This document shows, piece by piece, positions 36,156 through 48,100 of a DNA stretch of 64,000 bases; positions within the stretch are counted from its first letter, which is position 1; every line of letters starts with the position of its first letter. The stretch covers positions 7,005,357 through 7,069,356 of the forward strand of contig NC_081340.1 of assembly GCF_022539665.2 (NCBI RefSeq). Direction: 5' to 3'. The notes below the pieces were generated by a model. It ran no database searches. It saw only the letters and a list, made by a program, of their open reading frames with translations, and was not told where the DNA came from. This stretch comes from Daphnia carinata. Its lineage: Eukaryota > Arthropoda > Branchiopoda > Diplostraca > Daphniidae. Made by a program: the position numbers and the translations under genes.

Positions 36156-39100
36156 TCCGATTTGAAACCATGGCTATGAATAGTCTTACGAAATGTCTTA
36201 AATTTATTCATAAAAGAATTGCATTTTGCTAACACGAAAACAAAGAAAATATACGGGCCATGGAAGTTACTTACATTGATTCTTTCGCAACTGCGTGATC
36301 TTCTAACTTTTCTATTCCCATATTTCTCATTTAAAGGATGCAAAACTAAGTTGATTATCAGACCAAGTTTTTTTCTATACACACAAGTATACTATAAAAT
36401 AAGTTTTCTAGCGTACTATTGTTCCTTTCGTTTTTGACTTCCTTCCACAGTAAGTTGTTGATCCTTTTAGTTTCATACGCAGCAAAAAGTTGGCGATGCG
36501 CTTTCGCGTTCCGCCACAAAGATGAATTATGAATGAGTAGACCATGTTGCAGTTGTGATCGTCTCGGGGCTATGTTACTCTTGGTAACCGCGATCGTAAC
36601 ACGACAGCCATATTACGATAACGAGCGGATGCCAGGCAAAACATACAAAACCACTGTTAATACTGAGAAAGCCAGACAAAACATGTTCTATTCCTGTAAA
36701 GAATCTGTTAACATTCTACGTAAGTAAATTCTCTTCCGCCAAAACAAATTTGTGTTATGCATCCTTTATGCGAACAGTTAACAATTTTCAAGTGCCCCAG
36801 TCTAATGGTTTGCTACGACAGACCACAAAGGTAAGGTACTCAGGGGCGACAACGAGAGGAAAGACATTCAATCGTTTCACGCATTTTGTTAATGGCAGAT
36901 TAAAAATTACCTGTTCAGAGAACGTTCTCACGAATTCCGTGCGTCTGCAGCGTGGAGGATGAAATAATTGATTACGTGCACAAGGACTTGCCAGACGTAT
37001 TGAGAGTATTTCTCGATTCGCTTACGTTGGTAGATGACGTCAACAGATCTCGAGTTGCTGCAGCTACGTCAATGTACTACGTTATCTGAAACACAACACT
37101 GCACAGCATTCAGTCCCTCGTGTAGCCTAGAGAATTTGAACTTTTGATTCAAGGAATCATAAAAACATAACTTTACATTTTATTGATCCGCGTACACGTG
37201 ATTCGGCTAGACCGTCACATAACTTGACTCCAACTTGTAATACGACGCCAAGTTCATGTTTATGTTTCAATTTTTTTTTGTAGGCCCGCACATTAACCAT
37301 TTTTTCCCCCGTCACGTACAATCGTTTGGGATTTAGTAATAGTCCCTTACGCAATTAGACTAATGTATTAAATAGGCAAGTTGCTTTTCGGTTGGACGCA
37401 ATTCTTGGCAAAGCAAAATGGCTTAGCATATTAGATGAGGTCGTATTTGTTTTTTGTATCTCTCTTCTTTTTTCCATTTTACTAAGATGTTATTTCGATG
37501 TGGTGGCATGAAACTCAAATGGCCAGCAGACCGGAGGGAATCGTTTGTCTAAAGTTAGCGCCAGAGTTGATCGCTACAGGCCAATACTCGAGGCGCTTGT
37601 TTCAAGTTCCACGCTCTGCCCATATCTGCTGGCCCAGTCCTTGCAAATGCGATTGCTGCTGGAAAGCGTCGCCGGCAACGAGTTCTTCTTGGCATAAACT
37701 GAGCAAGATTTGAAGTAGGCCCATGCGTCTGAAAAAAATAGATTGAAAATCGAGTCTCTCGATTTTCTTCGAAAACTGATCCCTATTGAAATGAATTACG
37801 CAGTGTCTGGTGATGGTAAGCACGTGCAAGTCAAAACTCCTAACGTATGCATAGTTATACACTGTCAGGGAAGTTTTGTGCAAAGTCTGGGTAGTTGGCC
37901 CTTTCGTCATCGATCGTCGTTTGATCAATATCAATCCTGTAGTTACAGTTGCTCTCGTAGCGGTTGAACCACCTAGCCAATCCATCATCCACCGTACGGC
38001 AAAGAGGGCAGTACTACTCTAATTGACTATTTCACTACAAAGTTGAAAGAAAACAGGGAGAAGAAAACGTCGCTTTGAGAAATGACATCCGTTTGAATAA
38101 AAATGTCTTCCTACCTGCCGTGTCTGTCATTTACTGTGCATCCAATCATCCGCAATCAATTCCGTTCAGCATTACGAGAACTATGCTAATAGTTAGGTAA
38201 TTCAGGACCGCCGGGTTGGCAACGTGGGCTGCAGTAATTCGCTCGAACACATCAGGTAATGCATTCAAAATGTAACCAAAGTAATCCGTGGGTTGACATC
38301 ACCCCTTTCATAACACGCGTAGCTCACACCAGCCATGAGGGATGGGAGGTGTTGGATACGGTGCCAATTTTCTGTCACCAAGACAACGAGGTTACGATCG
38401 TCAACAGCCATCTCTTCGGTCACAAACATCGGACACGCGGATAGAAACATTTCGGCGAACGTTGCCAACATTGATTACGAGCAGCTGCACTCACGATGAT
38501 TACGATTACGGTGATCTGTGATAATTTGAAAGCAGTTTCATTAAATTCAATCAATTTGTTAGGTACTATATTTTTCTGTCAATTCCTTTCCTGTTCATAA
38601 AAAAATTTGTTTTTTTGTGTGTGTGTTCTTTTTGTTTTTGTTTTTTTCCCATTGTGAATAACAAATCATGGCCGTACAGCACACATTCAGTAACAACGAT
38701 GAGCTCTATGAATTGAAGAAATAATAGAACGGAAAACACGTAAGATGTGAGCTATTCTGGAGCCGTGCCGTTCTGTTTGCTACTGCCGGGCAAGTTTGTT
38801 TTTACGAGGGGCGGAGAGAGACACACTGAATGGAAATACACACATGGCACAATAACGGAATTATAAGTTATTAAGTTCTGCACACACGCCTACACACGCC
38901 GTGAAAATGGGTGTCAATCGACAAGGTGAGAAAAAAGAACATGTCGATTTTCAATATTACCTTTCCCTCTTTTTTTTCTAATTAAAAGGTAACACAATTA
39001 TTTTTGGAAAATTTTGGATGGTTCCTATCGGGAAAGACGAATCGAAGAAAAAAACAAACATGACTCATCACCATGTGACACACATATCGCCTTTAAAAAA

Positions 39101-39372
39101 AAAGCTAAAAATATCTCATCTAAATAAATAGATGCAAACAACAGTTGCATACGACTGTGGGAGATTTGAAGATTATTCTTCAATCAATGCCAAGACAGAG
39201 CGGGGAAAAAAGAGATTATGATGAATGTATAAAGAGAAATACCAAAAATGAATTTGTTGTTGCTATTTTTTTTAAATGGAATAGATTGGCTGATGTACAA
39301 CATCAATCGATCCGAGTTGTTCACTGCGACGCCGAACGTACACATCGACCATCTCGGATGTCAATAGAAGAT
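36156..39372. other. Unassigned region with coding-like fragments on both strands
   Basis: Fragments read like protein but do not join. Plus 36910-37089 gives EDEIIDYVHKDLPDVLRVFLDSL and a stop. Minus 37580-37730 gives DAWAYFKSCSVYAKKNSLPA. Minus 37870-38010 gives DGLARWFNRYESNCNYRIDIDQ. Minus 38190-38470 gives LATFAEMFLSACPMFV and, one frame over, VFERITAAHVANPAVLNYL. I recognise no family. They may be relics of one or two genes broken by frameshifts, or exons of genes I cannot assemble. Confidence 0.35.
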
Positions 39373-42300
39373 TCAAAAGCCGAAATCTCCACCAAAGTCC
39401 ATGTCGAAATCATTATCCTGACAATCGTCATAGTCTGGATCGTAGTGATGTTGTTGGGAACATCCGCTGCCCATCTGGCGTGTATCCATTGAATCCCGTC
39501 CGTAGTATCCATCATCGTAAGCCATGTTTTCCAAATAACCACCTGATAATAAGACGAAGGCATCGAGCAAGAAAAGAGATGAAATGAAGAGACAGTCACG
39601 AGCAAGAGGCGAGAACAGAAAAAGTAAACAGTAAGTGATGAGACGTGACGATAGAAAAAAATCTCATTAGTGTCTCGTCAAAGTGTGGCGTGTGTGTGTG
39701 TGTGTGTGCAAAAGTGGGGGCTTTGCGAGTTTCCGGAGATCAACCTTTTTCAAACTCTTTGTATAACATGTGGGACGTTTAGAAATAAAAAGAAAGGAAT
39801 CTTCCCTTTTTCTTTTCTTTTTTTTTTTTTTTTTACCTCTCGAAGGCAAGCAAACATTCAAACTCGATAAGAATTCAGAACATTCTTCGTTCCCAAAAAA
39901 TCCAAGGGATCAAGACAAGGATTTCTAAACCTTTCTCGGGAAAAAATAAACAAAAAAAAATAAATTCAAAAAGAATTTCCTCTCCTTTTTTCCCTGCCCT
40001 TGACAAGACATGTTTAACAATAATGGAAGACATGCGAAAGAGATTGGATGAAAAAAAGAAAAAAGAAAATGGTAGCAAGCCAAAAAAAAGAGGAAAACTC
40101 ACCGATGATGGACTTTTCGGGCTTGTTCCAGCCAAGGCCGTAACCCCAACCCCAATGGGCGAATCCTGTAGCCAGCATCATTCCCGTGGCTATTTCGCCC
40201 AGCGAAGAGTTGACGCTCGTATCCTTTTTTTTAATTGCCGCCGTAGCGGCCGTGATGGCGGGAACGACGGGTCCCGTTGTTGTTGACGCCACAACTCCGC
40301 ATCCATGGCCGGAAGCGGCGCACAAACAACACGGTTGATGACTGCCAATCACGTCAACTTGATCCTGCTGTTGTAGGTGCTGCTGTTTTTCTATGGCCTT
40401 AACGGCTGCAACTGCTGCGTTCACGAGACATTCACGACAAATATTAACTCGTCAAACAAAGACAATAAAAGAAAAAAGTTGGGCGACACACGCGGACACG
40501 TTAGTGCGCTCGTCTAGCTATCCAGTGCTATGACTGTGCCATATATCAACGAATGTTTGTTTCGGCCAACCGGAAACAACTGTACACTAACCCTCCTCTT
40601 CTCCCCCCTGCCCACCACCACAAAGATGAAAAGCTGTTGACGAACTCTGCCGGCCCAGTCACGAAGGTCTCCGTGTAATACCGGAACAGCATAAGTAAAG
40701 AAAAAAAAAAAGTTTTCATTGCGAGTTGCCATCATTTGGAATCGAGTCACTACCAACACCGACGACACTAAAAAGAGAGCACCACAGAAACCTAGGGCTC
40801 AATATAAAACACGATACTCCCCATTAAAAATGCTCGCGAGTTAACTAGCGTCTGGCGCAAAATTTAATTACATCTCAGCCTGCCTTTAGCAGAAATTCGG
40901 TGCAAATCGATGCTCAGAGTGCTGCATTGGCTGCTTGTGAGCGTCATCATGTTGCGTCGTTCGTCTTCGATTACATCTTGCATGGTCGTAGACCGCAAGA
41001 CGAACAAAAAGAATTGACTCGTAGATGTTTGCGTCTTGGAAACCAGCCATGCCCAATTAAACCCCCCCCCCCTTTCCTTCCACGTGCGGGCTGTGTATAA
41101 CAAACCCATATCTACTTGTATACAGACGAACCCACACAGGGAGAGACAGACATAAGGATTGATGTACTCACGCTGCAGATCGATACTCTCGTAGATGTTG
41201 GACGTTATTTCCTCTACTGGCTCACCATAAACAGACAGGCCGGGCGGGATCGGCAACTGAAAAGGAAAATGGCACTGTTATTATTATTCTTTCACTTTCA
41301 TGAATATCAATGATCAAACTGCGCAGTGAATAATGCTGACGGTGTAAAATGCTGATTTTTTTCCCCCTAGCCACTCTCGCCGGATTGAGGTGATTCAACC
41401 AAAAATCGTCGTACATAAGACACGCATCGCCTATATATGCTAATTCCCAGTTTCGCCTTTTATGACGCGCAGTTTCCTCTATTTAGCGGACCTGTCTGTG
41501 TTTAGATCAATATTTCACGAGAGAACTGCACAAGAAATACGGAGAGACATCGAGATGGTTAGCCAGGAATCGCGCATATTGGTTATCAAAGATATGCTGT
41601 AGGGAATTAAATAGGAGGGAGAGTGCAACTCAGAAAAGGCAAAAATCATAATAATAAAAAAATGGTGAAGGAAAGAAAAGCGGAAGCTCGTTTCGTGGGC
41701 TGGGTCTATTGATCCGATCACACGCTTGATAAATATGAAACGGTCTCATTTTCCATTTCCTCTTTTTGGCTTCGGCGTCTGGTGATACAACCCATCTCTT
41801 TCTCCTATTATCCTATAGAACTTCTTTATCGAAATGATTGACTCGATGGCTCCCGTAAAGCCATGACCGGAAAGGCAAAATATATGCGCGCGGACCCTAT
41901 CAATACATTATGTATTATAAACTATGTCTATAGAGTTCTAAAAATTCAAAATTATTCATTGAAATTCGATCGTTTGAAAAGGAAAGGAAAAAAAAAAAAA
42001 AAGAAAGGGAAGAAATGTTGACAATACTATTGTCACCATTTTGCCGATTCGACAGGATATTTCTCGGAACAAAACAAAAGACGACACAAGTGCATTGGAT
42101 CGAAAACGAACGTCTGCAAAATGAATTCCTTTCTTCCTTTTTGAAGTGCGGCGATAGACACGGGATGAATCAAAGTTGGTAACTTTTCGACACAGCACAC
42201 TTTCTGTTTTTGTCATCACGCACAGCTTTTCGCCGTTTTCATCGATCGCTGATGAATGTCTATAGACTTGCAAGTCAAAGGAGACGAGAAAAATCATGAA

Positions 42301-45180
42301 AAAATGCGCACTCTCTCTCACTCGTGTGAGAGGTGGAAGAACACTTCATGATAGATGTCTCCTGATTAGACGGAAGGCAGTCTGGGCTGGACGGCCAAAA
42401 CGATGGATTGGCCCGGATTGTCCAGCTCTCATCGTGTCTCTCAGGATGTGCCTCTCACCACTAGAAGCCTTGCTGATGGAAGGACTTCATCTTAGAGACT
42501 TTTTTTCTGATGGGGCTTACGTATCGACCGCCACATTCCCAACTCGCTTACCGTCAGCTTCCCCCCCTCCCCCCCCCCCCAAAAAAAAAGTAGAGAAAAG
42601 AAAAATATCAAAACGAAAAGAAGAATACATCTTTTTTGCCCAGTTGTTGCCATGCCCGCCTTCCGTGTCCACACGCTTTTGATCGTTACCGGAACCCTAT
42701 ATAGCTCACTGAGACGGCCATATCGCGAACTCTAGTTCAAAGTGCGGGTCTGGCGCTGTTTTCGAAGTCAACAAGGAGAAGGGAATGAAAACAGAAACGA
42801 AAGGAGAAGCAAAAGTGGGAAATAAAACAATCATTCTTTTCTGCCCTCTTTATCTCACGACCTGGGCTGTTAGTAGCAATCGATAAGAAATACCCCCCAC
42901 CTCCATTTTCTTTTTTGTTCAGGTAGCAGTACATAACTCTTGGGACTGGATTCAATCAGGAAAGTGATCGAAATTTCCGCTTCACGTTCGTGCACAATAC
43001 CGCCATTCTTTTTTTTATTCAATAAATATTTCTTACTATTAAGAACCGAGTCTATTTTTTTTTTTACCGCTGAAAAGTTTTCAGCCTCCAATTATTTCAC
43101 GTCGTTAGGCGATTGACGGTTGATTCAATCAAACAAGATTTGGGGAAGTGATTAAGTCATGCAAAAAGCCGTGAAACGATGGCCAACTTACGGTATTGCT
43201 GATGGCAGTCATCCAATCGCTAGCGTGGAATAAAGAGATAAAAAGAAAACGACATTTTTTCTTTTTATGAAAAAGAAAAGAAATATATGAAGAAGGAGAA
43301 TAGAATCAATCAAGACACATTCGGGAGCTAAGGTTGAGGGAAAAAAAGGGGTGTTCAAGTGGCGCTTTAGAATAGCGAAGCCCGAACAACTTCGCACAAC
43401 TCGATTTTCCCATGAAAATAATAAGAATAATAATAAATCAAAAAGGCGTCGACATTGCAAGAGATGGATGGAAACACATTTTGATTGGGCGCTACTCCAG
43501 GAAAATGCATTCCATTATTCATTCGCATATTGTAAAAAGCTAAGCAGTTCCGGCTTCCTCCCCACATAATACAAAAATAAATAAAAGAATACAGATTGCT
43601 TTCTTTTTTGAAACCCTGGAAAGCTTCTTGCTTTTGTACGTGTGATTTTTCCCCTGGAAAACTAAGTGCTATCAAAGTTCATAGGAATATCCCAATCAAG
43701 AAATAGCCGGACAGAAAAAGAGAAGAAGAAGAAGAAGAAGGATTACTTGATCTCATCCTCGGACTTGGCGACGAACCAATGGACTTTTTGCCGGTTGGGC
43801 GTGCCGAAAGCCATGACCTGCCGTACGGTGCAGCCTTGTGGTAGACTGCTCGGCCGAGGATGCGGGATGCGGAGCGTGTATTCGCCCATGGCCATCAGCT
43901 CGGGAGCTTCTTTCAGCATCAAGGCTCCCTATAACAAAAAAAAAAAAAAAAAAAGAGAGGAAACACGTAATACGTACATGAACATTGCCAACGTAATCAA
44001 TTGCCAATCCAAACCTTAAAAAAATGATGATGATAGTAATAATAAAGGAAACAAACAAAATTACCTCCGGGTCGGAGCGTGACTTGTCCTTGAACCAGGC
44101 CATCGACGAATCCTCGTAGAGGACGATAAACTCCTCTCGCCAGTAACGGCTGAATAGCCGACCTATACGGCGGGGGGAGGCCGTAAAAAAATCAATCCGG
44201 GAAGAATATAAAAATACAATATTAGCCTACACCGCGAAAATTCAATAAATATGAAAAATATTGAAGACGGAACATAAATTTCAATCGCTCGCTCGCTCCC
44301 ACGACGCATGTTAGCGGACCCCCCACCCCCGTTCCGTAGTAAATCTCACGAGAGAAGGCCAGTTGAAGCGGAACAGATGATCAAAAGGCATCGCGTTAAA
44401 TCGATTCTGCTTCTCCTCTTCCACTCTCTTTAGTTTTTTTTTTCTTCTTCTTCTTTTCTCCTCTCTTATTCGGCAGACTTAATACGTAAAGACGAGTTAT
44501 GCTCGCCGTTATCTTGGCCTCCCCGGTGGTGGTGCATCTGGACTGCGCGCATTGATCGAACTGAAATAAATAGCCAAATTTGTTGGCAACATCAGACAAG
44601 GATGCATCAGTGAATCGTCCACTCAAGCGACGCTCAAGACGATCCCCCTTGGTGAGTTCCTTCCCCCGCGCGACTCTAAACCGACGAGTTATAATTTGCC
44701 GACATTTTCCCTACCATCGCCGTATAATGGCGTTACCAACATTTGCAAGCTCCAGTCGATAACTTCAATCAGTTTTCCCCTAACCTTGTCGAATATTCAC
44801 ACACCCGCCATTTTAGATTCGGGAAATAAGCCTATTTATAACTGCGGGATAACGGTTAGCTATTGAATAACTGCTCGAGCAGCAAATGTGCCCCGTTTTC
44901 TTTATGAGGTTCCTCCCCGAGCATAAGAAAAGCGGGTTCGATTTTCCTGCAAGTCATTGAAGCTGCTGGCAATGACACGTTCCCAATCAGCAATAGTCAG
45001 TGTGTGAGATGATCGAATTAAAAGATGTAAACACACACACACACACACACAAAAAGAGGATGGAAAGATGAAAGGGGAAAACAAAATACATCCACACGCA
45101 ATCTACTGAAAGATAAATGGCATTCGTGATTACTTACGTTTGTATCTCAGTAGGTAGCCGCACTTCAATGCTTTCGTCAT
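39373..45180 (-). CDS. PH-domain protein with Gly-rich and Asp/Phe-rich tail (evectin-like?)
   Basis: Exons, high to low: 45180-45138, 44162-44065, 43928-43747, 43219-43192, 41256-41172, about 40405-40103 and 39542-39373, about 302 aa. The first four exons make a PH domain: CGYLLRYKRR, REEFIVLYEDSSMAWFKDK, GALMLKEAPELM, VRQVMAFGTPNRQKVHWFVA and the closing helix EIKNDWMTAI. Then come LPIPPGLSVYGEPVEEI, a Gln stretch, GEIATGMMLATGFAHWGWGYGLGW and a tail NDFDMDFGGDFGF. PH plus a Gly/Ala hydrophobic segment recalls evectins (PLEKHB), but the tail is different. The acceptor of exon 6 could move by 3-6 bases. Introns of 1-2.7 kb contrast with the short introns elsewhere in the window. Confidence 0.78.
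45030..45050. repeat. (AC)n microsatellite
   Basis: About ten AC units, upstream of the PH-domain gene. Shorter AC/TG tracts occur at about 39689-39707 and 48279-48292. Confidence 0.9.
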
Positions 45181-48100
45181 GGCTGCTTCGTCGAAGCAGA
45201 GAAAAAGAGAAAACACCCACACAAAAAGACAAAAATAAATTAAATAAATAGATACAAATAAAATATGATTACTGAAAGGATACTGTGCGACGCGAGTTAA
45301 ACGGGATAGCATCGTTTCCTGATTCTTAAAGACGGATGGTGATAACTGATCAATAGCAACAGAGACGTATAGGCCACGTTAACACCCGTGTCACGCAAAC
45401 GAAAAAAACAAAAATATATGGTCAACAATCTCGCCACCAGACAAGGACGTCGTGTCATCGATCGATCAAATGCCGACACAGATATGAAAACTGGCCCCCC
45501 TACGCACGATCGTTGCATTCATTTCTATGGTGTGCGAGCACAGAGACGAAAAGAAAAGGAGATACACACACACACAAAAAAAAGAGGTAACATCCGGTTG
45601 TTTGATTGGACGACGGGTCGGACAAGATGAAACCGCTCTAAGGGATACCCCGAGTAATACGCTATCCTCTCGAACTTCCTCCCTGAGAGTATAGGGAATC
45701 CCTTTTTTTTTGAGTTTGGCGGTGATGGAAACGGAACATGAATCGATGATGAGCTAGTCCTCTATTTTCTTTTTTGCTTTCAAATGTAACAAAAAAAAAT
45801 AACAAGATAGTGAATGCATTTTGCTTCTATGAATCATCGGGGATTCTCCTCTGGAAGAAGGGGGAAAAAAAGAGGGGAGGAGATCGATATCTGATTGGTT
45901 GCCAGCTTCCTATCTCTTTTTCTTTTATAAAATAAACCAAGCGATAAAAGAAGCAGACTTAATTGATAGGTCTATCCAAATTTCGTTTCCCCATTTTCTA
46001 TTCTGAGCGGATTGGCTTCCGACCGTGGATTCGACACAATGAATCCCCCCCCCCCTGGTCCTTCGTCCGTCAACCTCTTAAGTTGCAATGGTGAAACTCT
46101 GTTCTTCATCGTTCACTACGTTGATTGGAGAAGAGCTGAGAGGTTTTCGCATTTCGTCTTATTCGCAACACGACGGAATCCTACATCAAAAAACGCGTAC
46201 CCGTCCACTAACGAGGCCCACAGCTGAGCGAGTTGATCGATTTAATGAGAAAGTCAAGTTTGAAAAGGAAAAAAAAAGCCGAACCACGAGTATTCAAAAT
46301 GTAAACCCTCAAGAAGTTTGTCAAGTCGCAAGAAATTGTGGCAGTCGTTCTGAAGTTTGCCAATTAAACGCTGATGCTCGTCGTGATAAACGGGAATTCC
46401 GCTGGAAAAAAAGCGTCTACAAAAAAATAAAAGGTTGCTTAACTCTTAGCTCCTTACGTCTCGCCCTGCCATCCATTACCCGCGCACACGGAGTGAAAAT
46501 ATCTAATAAAAACCTGCACCCGAATAGCGTTAAGTAGTGCCAGTATACGAAGCACTGCACTCACATCGTTAATCACCATTAAGAAAAAAGCCACGAACAT
46601 GTGCGCAAAAAAAAAAAGGGAAACATTTAACTCCTCCCCCGTCTTTTTTTAAAGCCAACGTGACCTCTGCTTCGCAACCACATTTCATGGGCTTTCAAGA
46701 AAGACAGATGAATCTCAGTTTCACACATCCATCAATTCTTGGATCATATCGCGCATAATTGCATAACGATTTCTAAGCCTACAGGGATTTGCAGGGATGG
46801 GACTTTCAATGAATATAATTGCCTCACGCTTTAAATCTCTTTAAAAATACACGAGCAAAAACTTCAGTCCCTAATTCTTTTACAGCTTTTCTAAAGATTT
46901 CCTTAACACAATTGTAAGACCAGATTTAGAAAATAGCACGAAGTTTCTTACCTTTTTTTCTTCCTTTCTGACTGGACGTTTCGTTTGATCTCCTTCGTCT
47001 CTATCGACCCAGGGTCAAGCAAAAACGTTACTTGGGCAGTCAGTCCCTGCTCAAGGAGCCGTTGAGCGGGCGCCGGACAACAGGTACTCGCCGAACTAGT
47101 TGGTTTAGAAGTTGGGGGATAACGTGAAAGCGTCAGAAGGAGAGCGCTCCACAGCCAGCACTGCCGTCTTTCAAGCGTCGCCGGTAGCTTTTTCAATGTA
47201 GCCGAGGTAGACGGTAGTAGGAGCGCCGGGTGAATGAGGGAAAAAGACCGACATACTCCGCCTGCGCGATCCTCCATTCGCCCCATCCACGGTAAATGAC
47301 TTCCACGGGACTAAATGGATGTCGACTTGAAGCATCCAGCAACCAAAAACAAACAAACAAATACAACAAAAAATAAATAAATAAATAAATCAGCAAAAAG
47401 CATTAGCAAGCAGGAAAAAATAAATAAATAAAAAAATATAATATACTCACACAAATCCAATCTCAGTGCCTTTATCATGGTAAAAATGGACGGCGACAAA
47501 GGAGAGAGCAATTTTCCTTAAATTTTTTTTTTTTTTTTTTGATAAATGCCTTCAATCGATAAAGCGATGCGGGTTGAACGTAGCAACACTGACAGATCGC
47601 AAGATGAAACGCTGCAAAAAATGCAAAGATCAGTGAAACGTGCACAAATATACTACCTTCTTTTACGTACCGATTTTCAGAGATGCAATATCTTCACTGT
47701 TTACTGTGTATCTTTGTTTATTTTCCTTTGTTCTCTAAACGCTTCGCATCCAAGTTCTTCTCGTCGGGTTTCTAGATGTTAACCTTCAATGACAAAAGAT
47801 AAAACTGAAAAAGAAAAAATAAAGTGACGGTTTATGCCTTAGCGGTATTGGATAATGGCGCTCGATTGACGTAACGCATCGACGCTAATTAGGCCTAGTA
47901 GTGTGTGTGGCTGTCTGCATGACAAAAAGGATGTGAGTGGCACATCCATTGTGAGGGTTAGAAGGGTGGGGAAAAGTAGGCATGATTGGTACGGACACGG
48001 ACCGTTATCGTCCTCGGCAAATTACAAGCTCTACTTAACAGACTTTGCCTTTGAGACTGGTGGTGAGTTAGTGAATAAGAAAGCTAAATCGAAAAGGCGG

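Noticed and set aside
46088-46537. 149-codon plus-strand frame
   Set aside because: Very basic, no domain, no splice context, and lies in skewed low-complexity DNA; best read as chance.
46948-47286. 112-codon minus-strand frame
   Set aside because: Leu/Ser/Pro-rich, with overlapping frames of equal quality on the same strand; no motif or splice evidence.
47520-47540. Long T runs as transcription terminators
   Set aside because: T and A runs are spread all over this 9-kb region, so single runs carry no terminator signal in a Pol II context.
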